Positions 1 through 9,507 of a DNA stretch of 64,000 nt are shown here, piece by piece. The first letter of the stretch is position 1. Each line of letters begins with the position of its first letter. A program made the position numbers and the translations under genes. The notes beneath the pieces were generated by a model that did not search any database, was not told the DNA's origin, and saw nothing but the letters and a program-made list of their open reading frames with translations. The stretch is from Flavobacterium chilense (GTDB lineage Bacteria; Bacteroidota; Bacteroidia; Flavobacteriales; Flavobacteriaceae): the NCBI RefSeq assembly GCF_001602525.1, contig NZ_LSYT01000001.1:186001-250000 (forward strand). The letters run 5' to 3'.

Positions 1-345
1 TATATTGATAGCGACAATTTTTTGCGGAACGATTTTCTGCGTAAGCATACTTAAGATACCATTATCAGCACATATAAAGTAATGATCGTTCCATTGCATG
101 GCTATATGCTGGTTTTCTTTGTTGCGTTCAATATCGACACCAATAAGATGAACAGTTCCTTTTGGGAAGCTTAAATAAGAAGCACCAATAACGTAACTTG
201 CTTCGGCAGTGTTAAATGGATCAATGTCATGCGAAATATCAATGATTCTTGCATCTGAAAGTTCAGAAAGAATTTTACCCTTCAGCGAACCAACAAAGTG
301 GTCTTTTAAGCCGTAATCAGTAGTAAGGGTAATTATTGACATCAT
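1..345 (-). CDS. SAM hydroxide adenosyltransferase / SAM hydrolase (DUF62), partial
   Basis: The reverse strand reads without a stop from an ATG at 345 to the window edge (115 codons), beginning MMSIITLTTDYG; a second ATG at 342 is equally possible. The N-terminal TTDYG-x-KDHFVG stretch, followed by RIIDISHDIDPFN, AEASYVIG and CADNGILS, is characteristic of the DUF62 family. Known members split S-adenosylmethionine with water or hydroxide into adenosine and methionine and are structurally related to fluorinase and chlorinase. The catalytic Asp of the TTDYG segment and the DIDPFN loop are present; the C-terminal domain lies outside the window. The gene is divergent from phoH and has a -7 box at 402-409. 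Confidence 0.85.
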   Translation of the reverse strand, partial: MMSIITLTTDYGLKDHFVGSLKGKILSELSDARIIDISHDIDPFNTAEASYVIGASYLSFPKGTVHLIGVDIERNKENQHIAMQWNDHYFICADNGILSMLTQKIVPQKIVAINI

Positions 346-401
346 TTTGTTTATAACTATTGGTAGTATTTAAATCTAATTTTCATTAAATTTGAGAAAT
401 G

Positions 402-409
402 CAAATCTA
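402..409 (-). promoter_or_regulatory. Bacteroidetes -7 box for the DUF62 gene
   Basis: Read on the minus strand this is TAGATTTG, an exact TAnnTTTG match, 57 bases upstream of the ATG at 345. No convincing -33 TTTG lies at the usual 17-23 base spacing, so the call rests on the -7 box and its position. Confidence 0.4.
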
Positions 410-624
410 AGAATACTAAATGCAAATTGAAAGAAACAAAAGACAAATTGCGATAAAATATATAGTAGTCTAAGTTTTCAGTTTCAGTTTTCAGTCTTTT
501 AACAAAAAGAGATTTTAATCGATACTTAAAAGTGTGACTGCGACTAAAAACTGTGACTTATAAAAAATACCCGACAGCAATAGATTTACAAAACAAATTT
601 ATTTTTAATTTAAATTTATCTCAT

Positions 625-1575
625 TTGAACGAAAGAATTATCGAGCTAATAGACATCGCTCCAAAAGACTTTTGGGGCGCGCAGGATTCTCATCTTGAAA
701 TAATTAAAAAGTACTACCCGAAGCTTAAAATCGTAGCGCGAGGGACAACTTTAAAAGCCTTTGGCGAAAAAGAAGTTTTAGATGAATTCGAAAAGAGATT
801 TCAGAGGCTCATGCTTCATTTTACCAGATACAACAACATTGATGATAATGTAATAGAACGCGTAATTATGAGTGATGGTCAGGATGAAAAAAAAGCATAC
901 GATCATGACAAAATATTAGTTCACGGAGTTGGCGGTAAAATTATTAAAGCCATGACGCCAAACCAGCAACTATTGGTTGATACCATTAAAAAAAATGATA
1001 TGGTATTTGCAATAGGACCCGCTGGAACAGGAAAAACCTATACGGGTGTTGCAATGGCAGTAAAAGCTCTTAAAGACAAAGAAGTAAAAAGGATCATACT
1101 AACCCGTCCGGCGGTAGAAGCAGGTGAAAACCTTGGTTTTTTACCCGGTGATATGAAAGAAAAACTGGATCCATATATGCAGCCTCTTTATGATGCCTTG
1201 CGCGACATGTTACCCAACGAAAAACTCGAAGATTACATTTTAAAAGGAATTATTCAGATTGCGCCTTTGGCATTTATGCGTGGGCGAACACTTGACAATG
1301 CCTTTGTAATTCTCGATGAAGCCCAGAATACCACACATTCACAAATGAAAATGTTTTTAACCCGTATGGGAAAAAACGCGAAGTTTATGATTACAGGAGA
1401 TCCCGGGCAGGTCGATTTACCACGACGTACTATTTCTGGTCTTAAAGAAGCTATTTTGGTTCTTAAAGACATTGAAGGTATCGGAATTATTTATCTGGAT
1501 GATAAAGATATTGTTCGTCACAGATTAGTCAAAAAGGTAATCGATGCTTACAAGCAAATTGAAAATCACGATTAA
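625..1575 (+). CDS. phoH: PhoH family P-loop ATPase
   Basis: Cytoplasmic ATPase of the PhoH family, whose members are linked to RNA metabolism and stress; the exact substrate is not established. Walker A is GPAGTGKT (codons at 1015-1038) and Walker B is VILDEAQN (about 1309-1332), with the family's RPAVEAGENLGFLPGD and GDPGQVDLPRR segments between and after. I place the start at the TTG of LNERIIELIDI (625; 316 residues), where the family homology appears to begin. A GTG at 553 would add 24 residues that look unlike the rest. A strong hairpin at 1632-1681 ends the transcript. The gene is monocistronic and divergent from the DUF62 gene. Confidence 0.9.
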   Translation: MNERIIELIDIAPKDFWGAQDSHLEIIKKYYPKLKIVARGTTLKAFGEKEVLDEFEKRFQRLMLHFTRYNNIDDNVIERVIMSDGQDEKKAYDHDKILVHGVGGKIIKAMTPNQQLLVDTIKKNDMVFAIGPAGTGKTYTGVAMAVKALKDKEVKRIILTRPAVEAGENLGFLPGDMKEKLDPYMQPLYDALRDMLPNEKLEDYILKGIIQIAPLAFMRGRTLDNAFVILDEAQNTTHSQMKMFLTRMGKNAKFMITGDPGQVDLPRRTISGLKEAILVLKDIEGIGIIYLDDKDIVRHRLVKKVIDAYKQIENHD

Positions 1576-1631
1576 GTTTTATTTTAGTGAAATGTTAAAT
1601 GTAAATCGTGAAATGTGTTTTAACATTTATT

Positions 1632-1687
1632 AATATTCGTTTTATATCTGTTCTTTTTTAGAAAGGTATAAAACGAATATTTTTTTA
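1632..1687 (+). terminator. Terminator of phoH
   Basis: A perfect 15-bp stem (AATATTCGTTTTATA at 1632-1646 with its complement at 1667-1681), a 20-base loop and then a T run to 1687. Confidence 0.8.
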
Positions 1688-1719
1688 ATCAATTTTTTAA
1701 TAATTTAAATATTTACACT

Positions 1720-2520
1720 GTGATTAATTTTGACTTATCCAATACAAAAGATGTAATTTCTATTCTAGCTAATTTGGCAACATTTTTCACTGCCATTATA
1801 GCAATAATAGCAATATTCCAAGTAAAAAAACAAAGATTAAGTTCTTATAAACCTGAAATCATTTTAGATAGTTTTGTAGCATTTTTCTTTGCTGATAAAT
1901 TTCTGAGTAAAAAAAATAATTTTGCATTCAAAACATGCAAATATTCAAGAAATGATCAGAAAGAAAAAAAAGAAGTTCAGAAGCATATTTCTGTGTATTA
2001 CTTGTTGCAGAATATAGGTTTTGGCACAGCGAAATATGTTGAGGGACATTGGGAATTTGATTATAAAAAAGCATCTAAAATATTAAAGCAAATGTTTCCA
2101 GATAATTTCAAGTTTGAAGAAGATCATAAAGGGTTTTATTTTAGAGATGAAGCAAAAGATGTTTGGATATTTTTTGATTCTGAATCTTTAGCTAGACAAC
2201 AAAGTATTGACTATTTATTGCCAGAGAGTAATGGGGAAAATGGAAAAGGTCAAACAGTACCAAGAATAATCATGGATTGTCATATTTATTACACTGTTCT
2301 AAAGCATAAAATAAATGTGGGAGTAAACAAAGAATTAGTTTATGAAGAATTCTTAGAAATGCCAAAACCTATTTTTAAAATTAACTATAGAGATTTTAAT
2401 GATAAAAAGCATACAAAAACATTTGAATTAAGCTTTAAATATGCTGGAAATGATTTCGAAGTACCTGACCAAGATCCTAATGACTGTGGAATTTTTTATA
2501 TTGATGTAAGAGAAAAATAA
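1720..2520 (+). CDS. Membrane-anchored protein of unknown function
   Basis: A 266-residue protein starting at GTG 1720, 33 bases after the phoH terminator. One hydrophobic helix is visible at about residues 14-33 (LANLATFFTAIIAIIAIFQV), followed by basic residues (KKQR), so the rest of the protein should be cytoplasmic if the N-terminus is outside. The soluble part is rich in Lys, Phe and Asp and shows no motif I recognise. It is lower in GC and more Lys/Asn-rich than phoH and could be an accessory gene. Upstream it has only an AT-rich leader. The 13-base gap to the DUF1801 gene suggests they are co-transcribed. Function is unknown. Confidence 0.75.
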   Translation: MINFDLSNTKDVISILANLATFFTAIIAIIAIFQVKKQRLSSYKPEIILDSFVAFFFADKFLSKKNNFAFKTCKYSRNDQKEKKEVQKHISVYYLLQNIGFGTAKYVEGHWEFDYKKASKILKQMFPDNFKFEEDHKGFYFRDEAKDVWIFFDSESLARQQSIDYLLPESNGENGKGQTVPRIIMDCHIYYTVLKHKINVGVNKELVYEEFLEMPKPIFKINYRDFNDKKHTKTFELSFKYAGNDFEVPDQDPNDCGIFYIDVREK

Positions 2521-2533
2521 ATTATGACAATTT

Positions 2534-2896
2534 ATGAAACAATTACATGATTTCTACTATAATCAAGAAAATCCCATAAAAGAGACATTTCTTGCTTTGC
2601 GTGATCTTATCTTAAAACAAGATGATAATATTACAAATGAACTAAAATACGGAATGCCTTTTTTTTCTTATAAAGGAAAAATGTTCTGCTATCTCTGGAT
2701 TCATAAAAAAATCAAACAGCCTTATATTGGAATTGTAGAGGGGAAACATTTTGATGAACCTTTTTTAATTCAGGAAAGCCGTTCCAGAATGAAAATTATG
2801 ATGCTCAATGCTGATGAAGATTTACCATTAGAAAAAATAGAGCTAATTATTAAGAAAGCATTGAATTTGTATAAATCCGGAATTATTAAAATTTAA
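2534..2896 (+). CDS. DUF1801 domain-containing protein
   Basis: A 120-residue cytoplasmic protein of the DUF1801 (YdhG-like) family. Typical features are an N-terminal helical segment (IKETFLALRDLIL), the ELKYGMPFFSYKGKMFCYL core with the KYGMP turn seen in the family, and a C-terminal helix (IELIIKKALNLYK). The family has no proven biochemical role; structures show a small alpha/beta fold. It starts 13 bases after the preceding unknown gene, so the two are probably one transcript. The start ATG at 2534 is the only sensible one because the family match begins almost immediately. Confidence 0.8.
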   Translation: MKQLHDFYYNQENPIKETFLALRDLILKQDDNITNELKYGMPFFSYKGKMFCYLWIHKKIKQPYIGIVEGKHFDEPFLIQESRSRMKIMMLNADEDLPLEKIELIIKKALNLYKSGIIKI

Positions 2897-3026
2897 AACA
2901 CAATACTTAATGAAATAGTTAAATATATAATAAACTTGCGTCATTTTAGGTTTTCAGGATGTGTAATCTTTGCTCAACTGGTCTTAAACCCGTAAATTTG
3001 CAACTTACAAATATTTGACGATTAAG

Positions 3027-3860
3027 ATGACAAAACTTAAAAATATAAAAGTTGTAGTAAGTGATTTAGACGAAACCTTACTCAACCCTCAACACAGAAT
3101 TTCAGAATACACCAAATCCATTTTTCAGGAACTTCACAATCAAAATCACCTTATCGTTGTTGCTACAGGCCGCCATCATCTTGATGCTATGGCTATTATT
3201 GACACGCTGGAAGTTCCCGTTTATCTGGTAAGTTCAAACGGAGCCAGAATTCATTCACCAGAAAAAGAAGAATTATTTTCTTTTAATTTAGACAGCGATG
3301 TGGTTAAAGCAGCATTAAATGTAGAGATTGACCCTGAAATTACAGTGGTTTTATTTAAGGAAAACGTTTGGCAGACCAACAGAGTAAACGAAAGATTAAA
3401 CGCATTTCAGGCTGAATTAAAATACCGTCCGGAATTGGTTGATTACAAAAAACTGGAAGATTTTGGAGCAATTAAAATTTTCTTCTCCTGCGACAATCAT
3501 GAAAAATTAGTGAAACTAAAAGATGCCATTTTAGCCAATTCATCAGAACATTTGCATCATGCTTTTAGCTTGCCAACCTGTTTAGAATTCATGGATAAAA
3601 CGATCGATAAAGCAGTTGCAATCGAGATGGTATTAGAAAAAGCCGGTTTTACTTTAGATCAGGCGATTTCTTTTGGTGATGGCTTTAATGATGTTCAAAT
3701 GTTGTCAGCCTCCGGAAAAGGATTAATCATGGGGAACGCACCGGCTTCATTAAAAGAAACGCTGCCTCATTTAGAAGTTATTAAAACAAATGCCGAGGAT
3801 GGTGTAGCCCATTATCTTGCCACAAAAATTTTAAACAAAGAATTTGTTGCCAGCGAATAA
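3027..3860 (+). CDS. Cof-type HAD-IIB hydrolase (sugar/nucleotide phosphatase)
   Basis: A 277-residue cytoplasmic phosphatase of the haloacid dehalogenase superfamily, subclass IIB. Motif I is VVVSDLDETLLNP (nucleophile D13, general acid D15), motif II lies around VVATGRHH, and motif IV is SFGDGFNDVQML. The cap between roughly residues 85 and 190 is the Cof-type alpha/beta cap. Enzymes like YidA, YbiV and Cof dephosphorylate sugar phosphates, flavin precursors or pyridoxal phosphate; the substrate cannot be read from sequence. I chose the ATG at 3027 over the in-frame TTG at 3015, which adds only four residues. A hairpin terminator follows at 3932-3964. Confidence 0.9.
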   Translation: MTKLKNIKVVVSDLDETLLNPQHRISEYTKSIFQELHNQNHLIVVATGRHHLDAMAIIDTLEVPVYLVSSNGARIHSPEKEELFSFNLDSDVVKAALNVEIDPEITVVLFKENVWQTNRVNERLNAFQAELKYRPELVDYKKLEDFGAIKIFFSCDNHEKLVKLKDAILANSSEHLHHAFSLPTCLEFMDKTIDKAVAIEMVLEKAGFTLDQAISFGDGFNDVQMLSASGKGLIMGNAPASLKETLPHLEVIKTNAEDGVAHYLATKILNKEFVASE

Positions 3861-3931
3861 AACTGTACCAATAAATTGTAAATGTTTACACGAGCTTAAA
3901 ATTAAAATTTTAGACTTTTGATAAAAATAAG

Positions 3932-3964
3932 ATCCTTGAAGATAATACTTCAAGGATTTTTTTT
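3932..3964 (+). terminator. Terminator of the HAD gene
   Basis: A 10-bp perfect stem (ATCCTTGAAG / CTTCAAGGAT) with a 6-base loop, then eight T. Confidence 0.85.
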
Positions 3965-4035
3965 GTTAGATGAATAATTGGCAAAGAATTTCGCAAGCAA
4001 ATAGCAAAAACATTTTTTTAATAATTTTCAAAGTG

Positions 4036-4043
4036 TATTTTTG
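4036..4043 (+). promoter_or_regulatory. -7 box of the S9 peptidase promoter
   Basis: TATTTTTG matches TAnnTTTG exactly and lies 23 bases before the ATG at 4066. It supports that ATG and argues against the longer in-frame ORF beginning at 3970, which would place the promoter inside the gene. Confidence 0.55.
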
Positions 4044-4065
4044 TTTTCTCAAAAAAACTAATGCT

Positions 4066-6414
4066 ATGACAAAAAACATTTTTATCCTTGCCTTTTTGAT
4101 TTTTTCGATTACAGGCAAAAGCCAGACATTGAAATTAGAAGAAATAATGAAAGGCGAATCTTTTATTGGAAATCAACCAACAAACGGGCGCTGGTCTTTA
4201 GACGGTAAAAAAGTTTATTTTGAGTGGAACCCAACAGACGATTTAGGAGCAAGTACTTATTCCTGGCAAAAAGGAGCTGCGAAACCAGTTTTGGTTGAGC
4301 CAAAAGAAGCGGCTTTTTCTAAACTTGATTTTAAAAGAAAACCAAATTCAGATATCGTTTACTATACAGAGAAAGGAGCTTTGTATTCATACTCCATTAG
4401 TATTAAAACAACTAAGAAAATTATTCAGCAAAGTACTCCGGTTTCAAATCTGGAATTAGGTGCAACTGCCGGAGTTCTGTTCTTTGAGCAAAATGATAAT
4501 ATCTTTAAATACAATACTAAAGAAGGAACGGTTTTGCAAATCACCAACTTTAACAAAGGAACTAAAAAAGAAAAAACACCGGAAAAAGATTCATTTCTAA
4601 AAACACAGCAAAAAGAATTATTCCAGTTTATCAGAGATAAAGAAGCTAAAAAACAATGGAATCTGGCAAAAAGCAAAGCTGTTAAATCTGATTTTGCAAA
4701 AGAATATTTCTACGGAAAAGACAACTTTTTTAACCTAAAAGCAAATCCAAACGGAAATTATGCGACTTTTAGTCTGGTAGAAGAATCAGATAATAAAAAA
4801 GAAAAAATGGAAGTTTTTATAACTGATGATGGTTATAATCAAACTCCGGAGACAAAAAATAAAGTATCTGTAGCCAATCTGGTAAAAACTAAATTCGGAA
4901 TTTATTCTGTTGCAAAAGATACTGTTTATTATGTGAATTTTTCGACTTTAAGTCACATTCAGGATACACCAAAGTATTATGAATCTTATGAGAACTTAAA
5001 AAACAAATCTAAAGAAGACCGATTAATTATGGCGCAGCCACCGGTTTATAACGAAGACGGATCTTTTGGAATTGTTGAAATCAGAAGTCAGGACAACAAA
5101 GACAGATGGCTGGTAAGTTTAAATCCTGAAAACGGAACTTTTAAAGAAATCGAATACCAGCATGATGATGCCTGGATTGCAGGTCCCGGAATTCCGTCAT
5201 ATTCTTTTGATTCCGGAACACTTGGTTTTCTGGGAGATAATGAAACCATTTATTTTCAGTCTGAGGCTACAGGATATTCACATTTATATACCTATAACTT
5301 AAAATCGAATAAGAAAACACAACTTACTAGCGGAAACTGGGAAGTTCGTGATGTAACGTTATCTAATGATAAAAAAGCATTTTATTTAACAACAAATATG
5401 ACACATCCGGGTAACAGAAATTTTTATAAACTTGCTGTAACCGGAGGCGCTTTAGAACCAATTTTAACTAAAGATGGAGCACATGAAGTAGTACTTTCTC
5501 TGGACGAAAAGTCGCTTTTAGTTCGTTATTCGTATAAAAACATTCCTTGGGATTTTTATATTGCAGACAATAAAAAGAATACTACTTTACAACAAATATC
5601 TTCTTCGGTTTCTGAAAATTTCAAAAGCTATAAATGGAGAGAACCGGAAGTAATTACATTCAAAGCTCAGGACGGAACTCCTGTAAATGCAAGATTGTAT
5701 ACTCCAAAAGCAGAAAACGCGAACAAAGCAGCTGTAATTTTTGTTCATGGAGCAGGTTATTTGCAAAATGCCCACAATTACTGGAGTAATTATTACAGAG
5801 AATATATGTTCCATAATATGCTGACTGATTTAGGTTATACTGTTTTAGACATCGATTATAGAGGAAGTGATGGTTATGGACGTGATTTTAGAACCGGAAT
5901 TTACCGTTTTATGGGCGGAAAAGATTTATCAGATCATTTAGACGGTAAAAAATATTTAGTAGAGAAATACGGAATTGATGCAAACAGAGTAGGTATTTAC
6001 GGAGGTTCTTACGGAGGATTTATTACTTTAATGGGAATGTTAACTACTCCGGGCGAATTTGCTTCAGGTGCTGCGTTACGTTCTGTCACTGACTGGGCAC
6101 ATTACAATCATGGATATACAGGAAATATTTTAAATTTTCCTGAAACTGATCCCGAAGCTTACAAGAAAAGTTCGCCAATTTATTTCGCAGATAATTTAAA
6201 AGGAAATCTGGTAATGTTACACGGAATGGTTGATGATAATGTGGAGTATAAAGATATTGTACGTTTGTCTCAGCGTTTTATAGAATTACAGAAAAAGAAC
6301 TGGAGTCTGGCTTCTTTCCCGGTTGAATCTCATGGATTTAAAGAAACGTATTCGTGGATTGATGAATACAGCAGAATTTTGAATTTGTTTAATTCGACTT
6401 TGCTGAAAAAGTAA
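4066..6414 (+). CDS. Secreted S9 family prolyl oligopeptidase / DPP-like peptidase
   Basis: A 782-residue serine peptidase. The N-terminus has a signal peptide (MTKNIFILAFLIFSITGKSQ), so it is exported to the periplasm or surface. Residues about 40-500 form the beta-propeller typical of S9; the C-terminal alpha/beta-hydrolase domain carries the triad Ser648 in GGSYGGF, Asp723 or Asp724 in HGMVDDNVEY, and His756 in ESHGFKE. Family members release dipeptides or cut after proline in short peptides. It stands alone between two terminators with its own -7 box. The start at 4066 gives the clean signal peptide; an upstream in-frame start at 3970 would bury it. Confidence 0.92.
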   Translation: MTKNIFILAFLIFSITGKSQTLKLEEIMKGESFIGNQPTNGRWSLDGKKVYFEWNPTDDLGASTYSWQKGAAKPVLVEPKEAAFSKLDFKRKPNSDIVYYTEKGALYSYSISIKTTKKIIQQSTPVSNLELGATAGVLFFEQNDNIFKYNTKEGTVLQITNFNKGTKKEKTPEKDSFLKTQQKELFQFIRDKEAKKQWNLAKSKAVKSDFAKEYFYGKDNFFNLKANPNGNYATFSLVEESDNKKEKMEVFITDDGYNQTPETKNKVSVANLVKTKFGIYSVAKDTVYYVNFSTLSHIQDTPKYYESYENLKNKSKEDRLIMAQPPVYNEDGSFGIVEIRSQDNKDRWLVSLNPENGTFKEIEYQHDDAWIAGPGIPSYSFDSGTLGFLGDNETIYFQSEATGYSHLYTYNLKSNKKTQLTSGNWEVRDVTLSNDKKAFYLTTNMTHPGNRNFYKLAVTGGALEPILTKDGAHEVVLSLDEKSLLVRYSYKNIPWDFYIADNKKNTTLQQISSSVSENFKSYKWREPEVITFKAQDGTPVNARLYTPKAENANKAAVIFVHGAGYLQNAHNYWSNYYREYMFHNMLTDLGYTVLDIDYRGSDGYGRDFRTGIYRFMGGKDLSDHLDGKKYLVEKYGIDANRVGIYGGSYGGFITLMGMLTTPGEFASGAALRSVTDWAHYNHGYTGNILNFPETDPEAYKKSSPIYFADNLKGNLVMLHGMVDDNVEYKDIVRLSQRFIELQKKNWSLASFPVESHGFKETYSWIDEYSRILNLFNSTLLKK

Positions 6415-6431
6415 AAGATAAGTCGTCTAAA

Positions 6432-6475
6432 TATAAAGTCCCGTTTATGATTTATAAACGGGACTTTATATTTTG
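6432..6475 (+). terminator. Terminator of the S9 peptidase gene
   Basis: A 17-bp perfect stem (6432-6448 with 6454-6470), a 5-base loop and a short T-rich tail. Its symmetry means it could also work on the other strand. Confidence 0.8.
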
Positions 6476-6615
6476 ATCAGGATTGTAAATAAAAAACTTT
6501 TCTAACTTAGCAGATTCGTTTAAACACAGTATAATTAAAGCTTTTATTAGCTAATATGAGCAAAAGTGTTTAAAAATTAAAAGAAAGAAATAACCAGAAA
6601 TAAATAATAAAAGTT

Positions 6616-7080
6616 TTGGATAAAGTAATTTACAAAGTAGAAAATACCGAGTATAAAGCGTTAATGAGCGTTTGGGAATCTTCTGTGAAAGCTACACATG
6701 ATTTTTTGAAAAATGAAGATTTTGAATTTTATAAGGCATTAATTCCCAGTTTTTTTGACCATGTAACATTACATTGTATGAAAAATGAAGCAGCCGGGAT
6801 TATTGGATTTATGGGCACAAATGACGAAAATTTAGAAATGTTATTTGTTTCAGCTAATGAAATTGGAAAAGGGATTGGAAAGGCACTTTTATTATACGGA
6901 ATCGAAAATTTAAAGGTGACAAAAGTTGACGTTAATAAAGAGAACCTACAAGCTTTAGAGTTCTATAAACGTTTTGGTTTTGAAGTAAAATCTGTTTCTG
7001 ATGTAGACGGCTGCGGAAAACCATATCCTATTTTACATATGGAATTAACATATGCAGCAATTAAAAACAGTAAAGTCTAG
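6616..7080 (+). CDS. GNAT family N-acetyltransferase
   Basis: A 154-residue cytoplasmic acetyltransferase of the GNAT fold. The acetyl-CoA loop is seen in ANEIGKGIGKALL (about residues 92-104, R/Q-x-x-G-x-G/A type, with the first residue changed), and the C-terminal part NLQALEFYKRFGFEV is the usual GNAT motif B. It resembles YjaB-like acetyltransferases. The substrate is not predictable. The start is a TTG at 6616, because the family N-terminus (IYKVENTEYKALMSVWESSV) begins at once; the next ATG (6664) would cut into the fold. A terminator at 7125-7152 separates it from purC. Confidence 0.85.
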   Translation: MDKVIYKVENTEYKALMSVWESSVKATHDFLKNEDFEFYKALIPSFFDHVTLHCMKNEAAGIIGFMGTNDENLEMLFVSANEIGKGIGKALLLYGIENLKVTKVDVNKENLQALEFYKRFGFEVKSVSDVDGCGKPYPILHMELTYAAIKNSKV

Positions 7081-7124
7081 CCACATATAATCAGGACTGT
7101 AATTGAAAACTGCAATTGAGACAC

Positions 7125-7160
7125 AAAAAAGAATCTGAATAGATTCTTTTTTCTTTTAAT
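7125..7160 (+). terminator. Terminator after the GNAT gene
   Basis: A 12-bp perfect stem AAAAAAGAATCT / AGATTCTTTTTT with a GAAT loop; the T run is part of the right arm and continues to 7158. Confidence 0.85.
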
Positions 7161-7166
7161 TAGTTT

Positions 7167-7174
7167 TAAATTTG
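7167..7174 (+). promoter_or_regulatory. -7 box upstream of purC
   Basis: TAAATTTG is an exact TAnnTTTG match, 30 bases before the purC ATG and just after the GNAT terminator. No clear -33 TTTG is present. Confidence 0.5.
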
Positions 7175-7204
7175 CCATCATAAAAAACAACACAACTAAG
7201 TATA

Positions 7205-8158
7205 ATGAGTAATACAATCACGACTACAAATTTTAATTTTCCAGATCAAAAATCAGTTTATCGCGGAAAAGTTAGAGAAGTTTACAATATAAACGACGAA
7301 CTTTTGGTAATGGTAGCAACAGACAGACTTTCGGCTTTTGATGTGGTTTTACCAAAAGGTATTCCGTACAAAGGACAAATCTTAAATCAAATTGCGACAA
7401 AATTCATGGAGCTAACACAAGATATTGTACCAAACTGGTTGATTGCAACTCCGGATCCTAATGTAGCTGTTGGTCATTTATGCGAGCCTTTTAAAGTAGA
7501 AATGGTAATTCGTGGATACCTTTCAGGACATGCTGCACGTGAATATGCTGCCGGAAGAAGACAAATTTGCGGTGTAACAATGCCGGAAGGTTTAAAAGAA
7601 AATGATAAATTTCCTGAACCTATTATTACGCCAACTACAAAAGCTGATAATGGTTCTCACGATGAAGATATTTCCCGCGAAGACATCTTAGCAAAAGGAA
7701 TTGTTTCTGAAGAAGATTATCTTGTTTTAGAAAAATATACCCGGGCTTTGTTTCAAAGAGGAACTGAAATTGCTGCCGGACGCGGATTAATTTTGGTAGA
7801 TACTAAATACGAATTTGGAAAAACCAAAGAAGGAGTTATTGTTTTAATCGATGAAATTCATACACCGGATTCTTCTCGTTATTTCTACGCTGACGGATAT
7901 CAGGAAAGACAGGAAAAAGGAGAGGAGCAAAAACAATTGTCTAAAGAGTTTGTTCGTCGCTGGTTAATCGAAAATGGCTTTCAGGGACAAGACGGACAAC
8001 AAATTCCGGATATGACAGATGCTTATATTGAATCTGTTTCTGAAAGATATATCGAATTATATGAGAACATTTTAGGAGAAAAATTCGTTAAGGCTGATAT
8101 TGACAATATTGATCAACGTATTGATAAAAACGTATTAGATTACCTTAAATCGAAATAG
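7205..8158 (+). CDS. purC: Phosphoribosylaminoimidazole-succinocarboxamide synthase
   Basis: SAICAR synthetase: joins CAIR and aspartate using ATP in de novo purine synthesis, in the cytoplasm. Recognisable segments are [11 protein letters not shown] (nucleotide-binding loop), [53 protein letters not shown] and [15 protein letters not shown]. At 317 residues it is the long form, closer to yeast ADE1 (about 306) than to E. coli PurC (237). No other pur genes are adjacent, so the pathway is dispersed in this genome. The gene has its own -7 box at 7167-7174. The next gene, GH26, begins 32 bases downstream without a visible terminator. Confidence 0.97.
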   Translation: MSNTITTTNFNFPDQKSVYRGKVREVYNINDELLVMVATDRLSAFDVVLPKGIPYKGQILNQIATKFMELTQDIVPNWLIATPDPNVAVGHLCEPFKVEMVIRGYLSGHAAREYAAGRRQICGVTMPEGLKENDKFPEPIITPTTKADNGSHDEDISREDILAKGIVSEEDYLVLEKYTRALFQRGTEIAAGRGLILVDTKYEFGKTKEGVIVLIDEIHTPDSSRYFYADGYQERQEKGEEQKQLSKEFVRRWLIENGFQGQDGQQIPDMTDAYIESVSERYIELYENILGEKFVKADIDNIDQRIDKNVLDYLKSK

Positions 8159-8190
8159 TAATTTTCAGGTTTAAACGAACTATTTAAACC

Positions 8191-9330
8191 ATGAACTTTA
8201 TTTTTAATAAAAAAAATGCCCTGCTATTTGTATGTACAATAGCCGGGCATTTTCTTTTTGCCCAAATTGATAAAAAGGCAACAAAAGAAACAAAAGCTTT
8301 ATATGAAAACTTAAAAAAGGTTTCTAAAAAACATATTCTTTTTGGACATCAGCATGCACTCGAATACGGACATGGATGGACAAACGAAGAAAACAGATCA
8401 GATGTAAAATCTGTTACAGGGTCGCATCCTGCCGTTATTGGAATAGATTTTAGCGGTTTATCAGGACATTCAAAAAACGAAATTGAAAAGACAGCAGCAA
8501 TTTTAAAAAAGAATGTTGTAGCAACTTATGAACGAGGCGGAATCACAACTGTTTCCTGGCATTTTATGAATCCTGTTTCTTCGGAAAATTTTTACTGGAA
8601 AGATACTACTTCTGTTGCAGCAATGTCGTTGATCAAAAAAGGAGGATCACATCATGAACAATACAAAGAAATTTTAAAAACAATTGCAGATTTTGCACAT
8701 TCGGTAAAAGCCAAAGACGGAACGTTGGCACCCATGATTTTCAGGCCTTTTCATGAATTTGATGGCGATTGGTTCTGGTGGGGAAAATCACATACTTCAT
8801 GTGAAGATTTTATTGCTGTATGGCAGTTTACAATTACCTATCTGAGAGATACTTTAGGAGTACATAACTTTATCTATGCCTTTTCGCCCGATGTCAGATT
8901 TAATTCAGAAAGTGAATATTTAGAGCGTTATCCGGGCGATGATTATGTAGATATGCTTGGTATGGATGATTATGGTGATTTTGGACGTGACGGGAAGTAT
9001 GATTTAAATGCAGCGAGTAAACGTTTAAAAATAATATCTGATTTAGCCATCAAAAAGAAAAAATTAGCCGCTTTAACAGAAACCGGTTTAGAATCAATCC
9101 CAAATAAAACCTGGTGGACCGAAACTTTGCTAAAGGTTTTAAAATCTGAAAATCTCGAACTGGCTTATGTTTTAGTCTGGAGAAATGATGCTACAAGTCC
9201 AACTCATTATTACGCTCCTTTTCCGGGGCAGGTGAGTGTACCGGATTTTATAAAATTTTATGATGATCCATATACGCTGTTTGAAAATGATTTAAAGGGA
9301 ATTTATACTAAAAGATTTAGTTTAAAATAA
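8191..9330 (+). CDS. Secreted glycoside hydrolase family 26 (beta-mannanase-like)
   Basis: A 379-residue exported enzyme: signal peptide MNFIFNKKNALLFVCTIAGHFLFAQ, then a single GH26 (beta/alpha)8 barrel. The acid/base glutamate is E189 in FRPFHEFDGDWFWWG and the nucleophile is E297 in ALTETGLE; HILFGHQHALEYG near the N-terminus and the YVLVWRND strand near the C-terminus are also typical. GH26 enzymes cut beta-1,4-mannan, some beta-1,3-xylan or mixed glucans; mannanase is the commonest activity. No carbohydrate-binding module or T9SS sorting domain is present, so it is probably periplasmic. No SusC/SusD genes are next to it, so it is not part of a visible polysaccharide utilisation locus. 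Confidence 0.9.
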   Translation: MNFIFNKKNALLFVCTIAGHFLFAQIDKKATKETKALYENLKKVSKKHILFGHQHALEYGHGWTNEENRSDVKSVTGSHPAVIGIDFSGLSGHSKNEIEKTAAILKKNVVATYERGGITTVSWHFMNPVSSENFYWKDTTSVAAMSLIKKGGSHHEQYKEILKTIADFAHSVKAKDGTLAPMIFRPFHEFDGDWFWWGKSHTSCEDFIAVWQFTITYLRDTLGVHNFIYAFSPDVRFNSESEYLERYPGDDYVDMLGMDDYGDFGRDGKYDLNAASKRLKIISDLAIKKKKLAALTETGLESIPNKTWWTETLLKVLKSENLELAYVLVWRNDATSPTHYYAPFPGQVSVPDFIKFYDDPYTLFENDLKGIYTKRFSLK

Positions 9331-9339
9331 TGGTAAAAG

Positions 9340-9378
9340 AAGTGCAATGAAGGTTTTACAGAATTGCACTTTTTTTTA
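9340..9378 (+). terminator. Terminator of the GH26 gene
   Basis: A 9-bp stem AAGTGCAAT / ATTGCACTT, 14-base loop, then a run of eight or more T. Confidence 0.8.
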
Positions 9379-9507
9379 TTTATAATTTTTAGCTTTTATA
9401 TGCAACCTTTTGGATAGTTTACTCGTCTATTAAAGTAATCAACGATTTCAAAAGTCATATTAATTTAATTTTTATTTAAATCATCAATCATCTAATCATC
9501 AATCAAA

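Noticed and set aside
430..500. Microsatellite-like CAGTTTTCAGTTT run as a regulatory element
   Set aside because: Low-complexity AGTTTTCAG words occur widely in AT-rich intergenic DNA; nothing links it to phoH control.
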